Shown here: one piece after another, positions 45,441 to 57,700 of the stretch
How the letters are laid out: each line of letters opens with the position of its first letter
How positions within the stretch are numbered: position 1 is the stretch's first letter
DNA from: Punica granatum
Lineage: Eukaryota; Streptophyta; Magnoliopsida; Myrtales; Lythraceae
Reading direction: 5' to 3'
Assembly: GCF_007655135.1 (NCBI RefSeq)
Contig: NC_045132.1
Location: 10,602,001-10,666,000, forward strand
DNA length: 64,000 nt
Notes under the pieces: model-generated
What the model saw: the letters and a program-made list of their open reading frames with translations, nothing else
Database searches by the model: none
Told to the model about the DNA's origin: nothing
Program-made: the position numbers and the translations under genes

Positions 45441-48034
45441 AGCCAGACTGCCAGTCGGGTATGTCGCCGACCCGACTTCGCTGACTCGGGTTTGTTCGTT
45501 CCAGGGGGCAGAATCGACTTCCCGAAGCCGTTTTTCCGACTTTCCTCGACTTTTCCCGCATCCCGGGGATAGGTATAATCATTCCTGACTTAGAGAAGTT
45601 AGGACTTTTACATTTTCTTTGCGTTTGTGGGGAGATAAGGAGGTCCATGACCGATTCGCATGCAAGTTCATGTTTTTATGTGTCTTTTACATCGTATTAT
45701 GCATGTATTCATCGTATGTAGTGCTAGCATGTCGGGAAATTGTTTGAATCGGAGTCGAGGAGACCTCGTTGGCTCGAGCAAGCCAAAGGAACCTCTCGGC
45801 CTCACCCCAAGGGAGGTGGCCGAGAGCCCCTCTTGGTTTCCTCGGGCCATGGATGGCCTCCTTTCCCCGACTCAAGTTGTTTCCCCGAGTTTTTACATTT
45901 TTCGCTTTCCATGAGTCGGTGCCGTTTTATCGATTCCTCTGAATATCGTGTTTGTGCTTGTTTGTATGCTTAATTGCGTTCCTAAGATCATGGCGGCACC
46001 GGCTATGTAAAAAATGTACGTTATCATCGTGTTTGATGTTTTATGCATGCAAGAAATGGTCAAAACCAATTCTTGGAATTGATTGTAATCACAATTTTCA
46101 TTTAATCGTTGGTTTCATGTTAATTCATATGCTAGATACGTTAATATCGAACAATCATTTCATTGATCCATAACAATTGAGGTTTGAGGTCTCAATCATT
46201 AAACCAATCCCACAAACGGGTCAAATGGGACGTATCATTCGGCTAATTAAAACACTTGGACTAAACAATTGGGCAAATTGATTATTAATTCATAAACGCA
46301 TCGATGATTTACGGAACGGCGAGAATGCCCTTTTCCATTAAAAGCTCACAATTTCAAAACACCGAGACACGTAACACGAATAGAATAGACGTCTAACGAG
46401 TACTCGCGTGCTATGACTCGAGTCCGGGCCCGATTTGAGGCGGCTCGAGTCAAGACGCGCGAGTCCTTCTTGGACTTCTTCGTGTGACGGGATCTCCAAT
46501 TTATGCACGAACATTGCAATTTTATCATCCAAGGGCTTAATCGTCATTCCGTGATTCACCGATACCCCAGGCGTTAGGGAGTTGGAAACACTTCGATCTA
46601 TGAAAGAAAAGGGCAACCCGTTCGGGTGCGAGTTTCATTCGCACGGCCCATTCCGTTCACTTTCGGTGTTTCTATCTTCCTATCGTAGATTCGGTGGTGA
46701 ACATTTTATTTCAGTTACAAAACACGAAAAACCGGATTAATCATGCATTAGGCTTAATCAAACATTAGATAATGGATAAGCAGAATGATAGATTCCAACC
46801 TAGAGTCAAAACACGAGTTTGGCTAATTCGGTGAAACCGCAGTGTCACCTCACTGAATAAGAGTCTTAAAACAAACACACACATGTAATTGGCTTAGAAC
46901 CCTATTCTAATCCACCATCTATGTTTGCCTAGGTTAGATACATTGTTTGCTAACCAACCCCGGTTAATAACTGATTAAATCACGTACATTCGGCCTAATA
47001 CACAACTTGTCTGTATTCACCGATACTTATCAGTTGTTGTCTGTATTTCATCAGTTTTATCAGTTTTCTTCTGTTTTATTCTTGTTTTTGCTGATTTGTC
47101 GCGATTCGGGCCCGAGCCCATAGGTTACGTGTTACACGGGGTCCAATGCCCCAAACCACCGAACACGAGGTCCAACGCCTCCTAATTCACCGAGCGCGTG
47201 CAACCCGAGTGCGGAATGGGATCTAGCCTCGATTCACCGTTACACTCCGAACACGACCTATGTGGAAGGCAATTTGGATTGGGCGTGTGAAACTGATCTA
47301 GATATCACCGGGAGCTCGATCGGCCCAACGGTTACAGTGGGAATCTACCGATTCTCCTGCAAACCGTTGGATCGATCGGACCCGACCCCCGGCTCCTTGA
47401 GCCCGCGTTGCCTTAATTCACTTATCGGTTATTCAAAATACACGGTGAGCCGGAGCGGAATAGTGGCCCAATGCAAACCGATCGGGATCCATTTACTTAT
47501 TCGGTCATACTTTGTAATTGTTCGAGAGAACATTGTGAGGATTCTATTTGTATGTTCATTCATCTCCTTGTAAGGATCCCCGATCGGTGAGCGAGAAGTC
47601 CGAGTGCTGGATCGGTTAAGTTGGTCTATCGCCACCAAAGGGTGAGTAAGCTCGGATACTCGTGGTTTCGGTTCACGCAGGGAATCGACCATCACGGTTC
47701 GATGAACTGTAACGCTAAGATAGTGAACCGACTCCTCGATGCACAAGCCTACTCATCTTTCGGACTCTTGGCCCAACTTGATCAATTCACCGAATTTACG
47801 GTGTCAAAAACGGGTGAGTCGAGCGCAACTCTAAATCACGCGGTAAATAAACAAAATGGCAAGCCTAGCAAGCTAGAGTACCGAAAGGGCGTGCGGGATA
47901 TAGGCCCGCACGTAATAGAACCCAAATTCGGAATTTCCGGTTCCGTACGACCATTGCCTTAGCATTTAGGTGTACCCCGTACCCCTAGACCCGGCGACTC
48001 AACGGCCCTCGACCTACGGGTCGTAAACAGTAAG

Positions 48035-48044
48035 TGGCGACTCC
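48035..48044 (+). other. PBS-like decamer inside E4 5' LTR
   Basis: TGGCGACTCC, 123 bp before the true PBS. Also at 50363-50372 in the truncated 3' LTR. Confidence 0.6.
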
Positions 48045-48157
48045 TTCTCACTCGTGTCCGTCGCGCATCCCCACGGGAAGGTGGATACTCCCAAGTCGCG
48101 TTGCATAGGCTTCGCGCATGTGTGCTCCAACGAGATGAAATTCGGGTGCGCACAGCT

Positions 48158-48175
48158 TGGCGACTCCACTGGGGA
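48158..48175 (+). other. Primer-binding site of E4
   Basis: TGGCGACTCCACTGGGGA, three bases after the LTR, as in E1 and E3. Confidence 0.87.
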
Positions 48176-49470
48176 CATCTAGAGGGTTCGGGCTCAATCC
48201 CGTTTGCTTGCTTGCTTGTTTATTTACTGCTTTCCGTCCTTTACCGCTTATCTACTTACGCACATTTATTTCACGCATGCATTGCATATCATGCTAGCTT
48301 TAGGTGCCTTGTCCGAAATCCCACGGGCGCCAAAATAGGAAGCTAGGTTAGTCAGAGGTTCCGAGTAAGGGAACGGATCGAGTCGGCTATACCACCGAAT
48401 CGGCCCCCAAAGATCCTCGCTCGATTTCAAGGAATTCACACCCTTGAGTCGGGAGCCCCCATCCATAGATAGCACGGTCCTTGTAGCACCGAACCATGCA
48501 TCGTGCTATGCCTCCATGCAAGCCCTCAACCCGACGCCGACAACAATCCATCGAGTCGGCCTGCGTGCCACTTGAGTCTTTTCTATTTCAAGAGCGATGT
48601 ACCTTGTAATTTGTACTAAGCCGTGGGCATTTACTTTTCTCTGCACATATGCATCATGCAGTTTTCAAAACACACTAGGATGTCGTTCACATTGACAAGT
48701 CCTAAGCAGATTTTCTTATCGTCTTGGTAAGGGACGCCTTGCTCGGCCTCCTGCCCATGCCTCGACAGAGCCCGCCAACACACGAGGACCTCACCGACCC
48801 GCCACAGAACGCGAATGGTGTATATTTCGGGACAACATGATCGACCTCATCAACACTAGGTTCGATCACCGAGAGGTCGCTGAGAGACGAAGAACTCGCC
48901 GGCCAACCACCTCAGAGGGAGCTCTCCCAAACTCGTGCCAAGATGCAGAGATGCGGTCAGGAGCTCGCTTGAGCGAACGCCGCCCTGGAGAGGTCTAGGA
49001 AAGGGCCTCATGAAGACCCACACATGCACTCTAGGATAGATGTCTCCGCAAGGCCCTCGCCTAGACCCGGTGCTTTCCGAGGCGGTGCTCGCTCAAACCC
49101 CAAGTGTGGTAGCAAATCAGCTTAAGGCTCTATTTTACAAAATTTGCATTGTACTTTGAACCTTTCGAGTCAATGTGAACGACAACATTAGCTTTTGAAA
49201 ACTCACGCATTGCACGCATCCTATTCATTTACTGTTTTACACGACAATTAACACTACCACACGGTAGACAAAGTTGTGACCGCCTTTGCAGGTGTACCAA
49301 TCGTGGTCCTCACCCTTCCTCTAGGGTGAGCCGATCAGTAGCTCAAGGGCCAACCGTCCAAGCAACACTAACTTCCCATTAATCCCGCGCAATCGATTAT
49401 ATCATTGCATGGTTGAGCACACGTCCCTCTATGCTTCCATCAGCACAACTGAGCGTGCCATTTCCGCGTC
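48176..49470 (+). other. E4 interior, no gag or pol
   Basis: The first ~300 bp align to the E1 leader. The rest (from about 48480) does not match the ORF1 or gag of E1-E3 by eye. A frame around 48825-48995 contains DNMIDLINTRFDHREVAERR, which I do not recognise. At 49471 the sequence switches abruptly into 3' LTR sequence matching 47146. It may be the rest of a distinct non-autonomous family using the same LTR ends. Confidence 0.65.
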
Positions 49471-50482
49471 ATGCCCTAAACCACCGAACACGAGGTCCAA
49501 CGCCTCCTAATTCACCGAGCACGTGCTACCCGAGTGCGGAATGGGATCTAGCCTCGATTCACCGTTACACTCCGAACACGGCCTATGTGGAAGGCAATTT
49601 GGATTGGGCGTGTGAAACGAATCTAGATATCACCCGGGAGCTTGATCGGCCCAACGGTTACAGTGGGAATCAACCGATTCTCCTGCAAACCGTTGGATCG
49701 ATCGGACCCGACCCCCGGCTCCTTGAGCCCGCGTTGCCTTAATTCACTTATCGGTTATTCAAAATACACGGTGAGCCGGAGCGGAATAGTGGCCCGATGC
49801 AAACCGATCGGGATCCATTTACTTATTCGGTTATACTTTGTAATTGTTCGAGAGAACATTGTGAGGATTCTATTTGTATGTTCATTCATCTCCTTGTAAG
49901 GATCCCCGATCGGTGAGCGAGAGGTCCGAGTGTTGGATCGGTTAAGTTGGTCTATCGCCACCAAAGGATGAGTAAGCTCGGATACTCGTGGTTTCGGTTC
50001 ACGCAGGGAATCGACCATCATGGTTCGATGAACTGTAATGCTAAGATAGTGAACCGACTCCTCGATGCACAAGCCTACTCATTTTTCGGACTCTTAGCCC
50101 AACTTGATCAATTCACCGAATTTACGGTGTCAAAACGGGCGAGTCGAGTACAACTCTAAATCACGCGGTAAATAAACAAAATGGCAAGCCTAGCAAGCTA
50201 GAGTACCGAAAAGGCGTGCGGGATATAGGCCCGCACGTAATAGAACCCCTGAATTCGGAATTTCCGGTTCCGTACGACCATTGCCTTAGCATTTAGGTGT
50301 ACCCCGTGCCCCTAGACCCGGGCGACTCAACGGCCCTGGACCTACGGGTCGTAAACAGTAAGTGGCGACTCCTTCTCACGCGTGTCCGTCGCGCATCCCT
50401 ACGGGAAGGTGGATACTCCCAAGCCGCGTTGCATAGGCTTCGCGCATACGTGCCCCAACCAGATGAAATTCGGGTGCGCACA
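49471..50482 (+). repeat. E4 3' LTR, 5'-truncated
   Basis: Matches 47146-48154 and ends GCACA. Keeps the small GAGG/CCTC hairpin, the LTR-end hairpin and the PBS-like decamer. Confidence 0.9.
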
Positions 50483-50487
50483 GTATT
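50483..50487. other. Target-site duplication of E4, right (GTATT)
   Basis: Matches 42480-42484. Confidence 0.95.
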
Positions 50488-52418
50488 TACTCGATAGCCT
50501 CTCCTCCATGAGGAACATCGCAAAAAGGTGCTGTCAGCTGACGGAATACGACATAAAATACGTGCCCCACACGTCTATCAAGGGGCGGGCAATTGCCGAC
50601 CACCTAGTAGAATTCCCGATCGACAACGACACGCCGATTAACACGGACTTCCCGGACGAAGGGATCCTCCAGATAGGTGAAGCGAAGGAGGAGCCAACAT
50701 GGAAGATGTACTTCGACGGGGCTGTCAATTCCGTGGGATCAGGAGTTGGGGCAGTTCTGATATCCCCGGACGGACGCCATTACCCGGTCGCTGCGAAAGT
50801 GGATTTCTCCTGTACCAATAACGTGGCCGAGTACGAGGTGTGCATCCTCGGTTTGCAAGCGGCGATCGATTTCAAAGTGAAGGAGTTAGAAGTATTCGGT
50901 GACTCCATGCTCACAATCTTTCAAACGCTGGGGCAGTGGAAGACGAAAGATGCGAAGTTAGTCCCGTACCATGAGTACCTTGCGGAATTGGCAAAGAACT
51001 TTGAGAAGATCTCATTCACCTACACTCCACGCGCGAAGAATCAGTTCGCGGACGCACTCGCAACACTCGCATCTATGGCGAGTATCTCAGAAGGGGACAT
51101 CATCGAACCTCTCGAAATAGAAGTGGCCAAAGGCCTGGCCCACTGTAACGCAATTGAAGCGTCCGAAGCGAAGCCGTGGTACGAAGACATCAGGAACTTC
51201 TTGCAAACGGGGCAATATCCCCCATTCTCCGATCGCCGCGATTGAAAGACGCTCAGACGCCTTGCAATGCACTACTTTCTGAGCGGCGAGATACTATACC
51301 GCCGCTCCTTTTATTCCACGCTCCTCCGGTGCATCGACGAACACGAATCGCGACGTCTTATGGAAGAAGTGCATGGAGGAAATTGTGGACCTCATATGAA
51401 TGGCCTCATGCTCGCCAAAAAGATTATGCGCTTAGGCTATTATTGGTCCACCATGGAGACTGATTGTGTCAAGCATGTTAGGCATTGCCACCGATGCCAA
51501 GTTTACGCTGATCAGATTAAGGCACCGCCCAACGAGCTACGCCCTATGACAGCCCTGTGGCCTTTCTCAATGTGGGGGATGGACGTGATTGGCCCGATCA
51601 ACCCCAAAGCGTCTAACGGGCACATGTTCACCCTGGTGGCGATCAACTACTTCACCAAGTGGATTGAGGCTATCACTCTCGCGTCGGTCACCACAAAAGC
51701 CGTGGCCCGTTTTCTCAGACGCGACGTCATCGCGCGGTACGGGGTCCCCGCGAAGATTATCACGGACAACGCCAAGAACCTGAATAACAAGGTCATCAAC
51801 GAGCTCTGTGCACAATTCAAAATTCGACATCGCAACTCCACCCCATACCCAAATGAACGGTGCAGTGGAGGCAGCAAATAAGAACATCAAGAAGATCATT
51901 GAAAAAATGACGGTGAACTACAAGGATTGGCACGAGATGCTCCCCTATGCACTCTTGGCGTACCGAACATCCATACGGACTTCAACCGGGGCAACCCCGT
52001 ATTCCCTGGTCTATGGCATGGAGGCAGTCCTCCCAATTGAGGTCGAGATCCCTTCCATGAGGATCCTTGCCGAGGCCGAACTTGCAGAAGCGGAGTGGGC
52101 GAAACAATGATACGAGCAGTTAAACCTCATTGACGAGAAAAGGCTCAAGCACTATGCCACGGTCAGTGCTACCAACAGAGGATGGCTCGAGCATTCAACG
52201 CCAAGGTCCGTCACCGAGAGTTCAGTCCCGGTGACCTCGTCTTGAGAAAGGTCTTACATGTCGCACCCGATTCTCGAGGGAAGTTCTCGTACAAATACGA
52301 CGGGCCCTTCATCGTCAAAGAGACTTTCTCCGGGGGAGCAGTCATTCTGAGCGACATGGACGGCACCGAAAATGCTCTTCCCGTCAACGCCGACGCCATC
52401 AAGAAGTATTATCCATGA
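50483..52418 (+). pseudogene. E2 pol, second part (RNase H and integrase)
   Basis: Continues E2 pol after E4. The archaeal-type RNase H has FDGA near 50716, AEYE, GDS and ADAL. The integrase HHCC finger (about 51370-51500) and DDE core follow. The usual DYFTKW is here NYFTKW. Stop TGA 51243-51245 (CGA to TGA), a 4-bp loss near 51849 just before the catalytic Glu region, stop TGA at 52108-52110 and another frameshift before 52182. The C-terminus ends at 52418. Confidence 0.9.
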
Positions 52419-52555
52419 CAATTCGTGTTTGCTTTTTGTTTGCCGGGCCTCGCACCTGCGTCGCTTGTAAGACATTTCCGTTCGCATGCACGAGTACCAA
52501 CTCCCACCATTCGCCTAAGGCAAAACTTTCTTGAGAGAAAAAATAATAATCTCCC

Positions 52556-52838
52556 GCTGGGTCGAAAACCTCGTCGAGGCGGCCTAGGCAAAAGCTAGGG
52601 AACGAGGGGCACGACTTAAAATCCCGCAAAAGGGGAGTCGCGGCAAAAGGAGAGGACAAGTCAATCCCTCGCTAGACTGAAAACCCGCAAAGGGCGGTCT
52701 AGGCAAAAGTTAGAGGAACCGAGGGGTGCGATTCCGCCCAAACATGGGGGGATCGTAGCAAAAGGTGAGCATTCATGTGAGAAAAATTAAATAAAATACT
52801 CCGCTAGGTTATCACACATCTCGCGGCCTAGGCAAAAG
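52556..52838 (+). other. E2 3' UTR array of five hairpins with GCAAAAG spacers
   Basis: H1: CTGGGTCG 52557-52564 / CGGCCTAG 52580-52587. H2: CGACT 52612-52616 / AGTCG 52636-52640. H3: CTAGACTG 52672-52679 / CGGTCTAG 52695-52702. H4: TGCGAT 52727-52732 / ATCGTA 52752-52757. H5: CTAGGTT 52804-52810 / GGCCTAG 52825-52831. Each is followed by GCAAAAG. Confidence 0.72.
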
Positions 52839-53460
52839 TTAGGGGACAATGTCGGCTCGACCACGAAAGAAAGGCAACACTTCTCCGTGAAGCTACACCG
52901 AGTAGTGGTTCGACATCTTCCAATACAAGCAAACTCTCTTCGACTCTCCAGGCTCGAGACTCGCCCTGGAATGGGGTCGAATCGACGTATCCTTGACTTG
53001 GAGGATCCCATAAGATCCCTCCCCTTTACCTTTATGCACATAATTCTACGGGTTACCCGTCTCAGAAAAGCCATTCCCCGATAAGGACACGGCCGCCTTC
53101 CAAATGGCCACCGATATCATGTCCCCAACACATCTTTACATAGATTCCTTTTACGCATCGTAGCCTCAACAATTTCACGCGGCTAACATCCTTTGCAGGC
53201 CTTTCTTTCCTACGTGCAGATGCGATTGGGAACCCCGAGGGATGCTCCCCGCCGACAGACTCATGTCTGCCTCGCGCAGCAAGTCATGTACTCAAGGCAC
53301 AGGGAGTCGTCGAGGGATGCGCCACACCACCCAAACCGACGATGTCCGTCGAGGAAGGACAAACGATAGTAGGTCATCATCAGCCACCGCGCACGAGGCG
53401 GTCCAGACCAAGCGCCGAACAAGCCATATCAAATAGCGCCCCACACAAATTCTGAATTCC
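52839..53460 (+). other. E2 3' UTR, conserved unique part
   Basis: Closely matches E1 10732-11344. No gene seen. Confidence 0.6.
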
Positions 53461-54597
53461 AGTCCATTCGGGCCTATCCCGGTCTCATTCGGGTCTATCC
53501 TGGCCTCATTCAGGTCCATCCTGGTCCATTCAGGTCTACCCTGGTCCATTTGGGTCTATTCCGGCCTCATTCAGGTCCATCCTGGTCCATTTGGGTCTAT
53601 CCCGGCCTCATTCAGGTCCATCCTGGTCCATTCAGGTCTACCTTGGTCCATTCGGGTCTATCCCGGCCTCATTCATGTCCATCCTGGTCCATTCAGGTCT
53701 ACCCTGGTCCATTTGGGTCTATCCCGGCCTCATTCAGGTCCATCCTGGTCCATTCGGGTCTATCCCGGTCTCATTCAGGTCGATCCTGGTCATTCGGGTC
53801 CATCCCGGTCATTCGGGTCCATCCCAATCATTCGGGTCCTTCCGATCATTCGGGTCCTTCCGGTCTAAATTCCGGTCACTCAGGTCCTTCCGGTCGTTCG
53901 GGCCCATCCGGCCTAAATTTCGTTCGTTCGGGTCCGTCCGATCTAAATTCCAGTTATTCGGGTTTGTCCGATCTAAATTCCGGTCATTCGAGTCCATCCG
54001 GTCTAAATTCCGGTCATTCGAGTCCATCCGGTCTAAATTCCGATCATTCGGGTCCATCCCGGTCATTCAGGTCTATCCTGGTTCATCTGCATGCGGGTCC
54101 ATTCCGGTCATTCAGGTCCATCCTGGTTCATCTGCATGCGGGTCCATTCCGGTCATTCAAGTCCATCCTGGTTCATCTGCATTCGGGTCTATCCCAGTCT
54201 CATTCAGGTTTATCCTGGTTCATCTGCATTCGGGTCTATCCCGGTCACATTCAGGTCTATCCTGGTTCATCTGCATGCGGGTCCGTCCCGGTCATTCAGG
54301 TCTATCCTGGTTCATATGCATTCGGGTCTATCCCGGTCACATTCAGGTCTATCCTGATTCATATGCATTCGGGTCTATCCCAGTCACATTCAGGTCTATC
54401 CTGGTTCATCCGCATTCGGGTCTATCCCGGTCACATTCAGGTCTATCCTGGTTCATATGCATTTGGGTCTATCCCGGTCACATTCAGGTCTATCCTGGTT
54501 CATCTGCATTCGGGTCTATCTCGGTCTCATTCAGGTCTATCCTGGTTCATCTGCATTCGGGTCCATCTCGGTATCCTTCGGGTCCGTCCCGGTTCTA
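53461..54597 (+). repeat. E2 3' UTR tandem array, mixed units
   Basis: About 1.1 kb of alternating CGGGTCTATCCCGG and CAGGTCTATCCTGG motifs. The linkers change along the array: CTCATT, then CATT, then TCTAAATT, then TTCATCTGCATT. This suggests several rounds of local amplification. Frames of up to 438 codons are repeat artefacts. Confidence 0.9.
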
Positions 54598-54701
54598 ATT
54601 TCCCGCGCAATGTCCCATTATATCCAAGCGGGGCACGAGCAGCCATGGGGGAACGGCATCAGAGCAGTCGCCGGGCGCAAAAAGGGGATGCTTCTTATAA
54701 T

Positions 54702-54742
54702 CTTTGGCTACATCCTCTAACCGAGGATGCAACCAAAGAGGG
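54702..54742 (+). other. E2 polypurine tract and overlapping hairpin
   Basis: CTTTGGCTACAT 54702-54713 faces ATGCAACCAAAG 54727-54738 (10 of 12 paired). PPT AAAGAGGG 54735-54742, six bases before the LTR; one G of the E1/E3 tract is C here. Confidence 0.72.
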
Positions 54743-54748
54743 CCAAGC

Positions 54749-57700
54749 TGTCAGCACCCCATTTTGGCCCACCGGCATCCTACACGATAATCCCCGACCA
54801 AAGACCGGGTTACTATTCATCACCTGGCAATCAGAGGCGAACGTGTGGGCACAGAGTCATGAATGACAGGAGAAAAGCTAGGTCCACTAGAAAAGCAGAG
54901 GAGAGCTGTCAGAAGAACAGACAAACAAGGAATCCCGAAAACAGCGGAGCCGGCACTGTGGCACTATTCATCACCGAATCACTGAAACACCGAAAGGTGC
55001 CCAATATAGGACTCTAAAAATCCCTCTCAGTGCCAAAGTGACCAACGACATGTCCGAGCGCGTTTCGGGGGCATACCGCTTAAGCCGGGGCACCCCCGAT
55101 CTCTCACGGACGCCTTTTCTGACAGGGCTCCCGAGGTCCGATCCACTGACAAGTAAACGACACCCCAAAACGGGCCTACAGGCACCCAGGGACCACCGGG
55201 GTCGTGGAACAAGCTTCAGACGACCTTTCGGAACTCTACAGGGCTCCCTAAGGGACGTTTCAATGGTAGCAAATGCCTCCCGGTGAATCTTCGGGGCACA
55301 TTCACGAAAAACAGAGATCACAACGGTCCCCAAACACCTCGAGACATTCAGGGAACACTGAGAAAGCCCCGGTCACAAGTCCCTAGGTCTTCCCGGGCCA
55401 ACGGTCTTCGGCCGAGGACGACGAGCCAACGATCTTCCACGGGGCAAAAGGGTCACCGAAACGAATATTAAGATGCACAAAGAGCAATCGGGGACCGGAG
55501 GCATTCAATTCCACTTCGAACGTCCGATCAGGGCAAAATCGACTCTCGAGGAGCTGAGTCGCCCGAACATCCGTTCACACTACGTATGACGATATTAGGC
55601 TCATTCAAATCCTCTTCGTTCAAGCATTCCAAATCTATAAATTAATTAGACATTGGAGATCGGACACGCGTTCAATCAAGTCTCGAGCTTTTCCCGGCTT
55701 TTCTCTCATTCGAATGGGACCCACAGCTTAGCCAAGCCAAGCCACCAAGCCGCAGCTCAACCCCAAGCCACGGCTCAATCCCTCAAGCCGCGGCTCTGCC
55801 ACAACTTACCTCGGCTCAACCCTTGGCCGGCGGCTCCAACTCCTCTCCTCCTTCCCTCCACCACAAATTTGAAATTCTTCTTACACACTTACATCCATCA
55901 CCTCCCATCACTTCCCATCACTCAACCTCTTGCTTCCCCTACACTCCATTTGACATTTTCCCCTCCCTAACCTCCCTTTAAATTTTCGGTAGCCCTCTAA
56001 TCACCTCAAAACCGCAATTAGTCTCACTTGAACACACCATTAGGGCATCCTTTATAAGCTCCAAGCCTCACTAATCTAATCACTTCTCCATTCTCCTTAT
56101 CTCTCAAGCCAATCTCCCTCCAAAATCCTCTCAAACTCCAGCCCACTCCCACACATTCGTCCAGCCCGTGTCAAGGCCAAAACCGGCCAAAATCATCGGA
56201 AAACCACCCGGTATTCCGGTAACCACTCGACCCGACTTAAACCAAAAATCACCAAACTCCCTAGCCTACATATTTTCCACCCCCTAAGTCCATTTCCGGG
56301 CCTAGATTTTCCATTTGAAACCTCCAACATCACGTTTTGGTCACACAAAGAATCGGGTCCCTAGATGCTAACCGGGTGCAACCGTGCCCTAACGATGTGC
56401 CATTTCGCGGAGCGACTTTGTCGAGTCGTGCCATCACATTCCAAGGGTTCCTCACAACCCTCACCCTCCCCCGTGAAGAGGTGGTCATGATCCGAGGGCC
56501 GATCCACCTTGCACAACCACCGTTTTATCGTTTTTTCCTTTACCGGGTTCTTTTCCTTTACCGTGTGTACACTCACTGTTTCAGGTCCAACTATGGTTTG
56601 GCACGTTCGGGACTACCCACGGGCGTCTAGATCCGTCTCTTAGGAGTCCAACGAGCCCGACCTCGCACCGTGCTGTGGCCGGAGCAAGCGTGCCGACCCA
56701 TTTTCCCGAAACTGCTGTGGCTGCACCTCCTCTCGGGTCACTCCACCCGTAGCTCTAAACCGAGTCTTGCGACTCTCAAGGCTGCTTCCCCGACTCTTTT
56801 CCTCGTGCATCGAGGCTGGGTAACGTCTCTTTACAACTTAGAAGGGCTAGGGTCCTTAATTTTTGTCCATACGAAACGATGATATAGTTTAAAGATTCGG
56901 AATGTATGAAAGTTCATATTTTTCTTTTGGATCCATGCTTCCCATGCACTTTCATGCACGTACGTCCATCATGTCTCGTTTATATGCCCATATAACGTCT
57001 ATGCCGTGAGGGGAAAGGACTAGAATCAAGGAAGAAGAGGCTTTCAAGCCATGGTTGGACCATGGGAACCCACGGTCTATGTCCAAAGGGGGGACCCGTG
57101 GGTTCTTTTGGTCCTTCCGAGGCCTAATCGGCCTCTTCTCCCCCGAAACTTGTTAGTTCCCGTGTTATTATCATTATTCGTTGCATGAGATGTATTGGCA
57201 TGGCGGGAAAAGACTCGGATCGGGGTCGAAGAGCCCACCTTGACCCATGTGAGTCACGGGAACTCACGGTTTCCCTTGAAAGGGACGACCGAGAGCTCCC
57301 TTGGACCACACGGGTCCGAGGCGGCCTCTTTGGCTCCGAGATAGGTCGGTTCCCGCATTTCACGCTTTCCCATCGTATGAGTCGATGCCGTCTTTGTTGT
57401 TTCTGTTTAAACACCTCGTTCGTGCGTGTTTGTATGATTTTATGTGACCATGATCGTGATAGTGTTGAGATGATTAGAACATGTACTATTAACGTGTTTG
57501 ACGTGCTAAGCATGCAAGGAATGGCTCGAACCGACGTGGTAGACCACCCGTGACCCAAGGCGGGTCAAGGGGACCTCTCGGCTTTGTCCCTTGGAAGATG
57601 GCCGAGTGTCCCTTGACCCCTCCCGGATCTAGGGTGGCCTTCTTTGTCGTTTCGTGCTCATTCCTTGGAATTGAGTGTACTTATGTCCGTGTTCTATCGC

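Larger units (their letters stand above)
42485..48154 (+). repeat. E4 5' LTR (5,670 bp, type A, expanded)
   Basis: TGTCAGCACC to GCACA. About 700 bp longer than the E1 LTR, partly because of an internal array of ~200-bp units (44781-45440). A possible TATA (TATAAG) is at 44016-44021. Inverted repeat TGACTCGAG 46414-46422 / CTCGAGTCA 46444-46452. Small hairpins at 47138-47152 and 47167-47181. No gene is seen. Confidence 0.9.
42485..50482 (+). mobile_element. E4: deletion derivative or non-autonomous LTR element (8.0 kb)
   Basis: A 5,670-bp 5' LTR, PBS, about 1.3 kb of interior without a long ORF, and only the last 1,012 bp of the 3' LTR, bounded by a perfect GTATT duplication. The LTR ends are type A like E1. 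By eye the shared LTR parts differ at about 4%. The loss removed the rest of the interior, any PPT and the first 4.7 kb of the 3' LTR. Confidence 0.9.

Noticed and set aside
48735..48830. Short ORF starting with ATG in the E4 interior
   Set aside because: It stops after fewer than 30 codons and shows no similarity to ORF1 or gag; kept only as a description of the E4 interior.
53550..54866. 438- and 335-codon frames rich in Ser, Gly, His and Pro
   Set aside because: By-products of the E2 3' UTR array; they run on into the 3' LTR and two overlapping frames look equally good.
57124..57558. 144-codon minus-strand frame and 122-codon plus-strand frame in the E2 LTR
   Set aside because: Overlapping, no domain, and not kept in the corresponding parts of the E1 and E4 LTRs.
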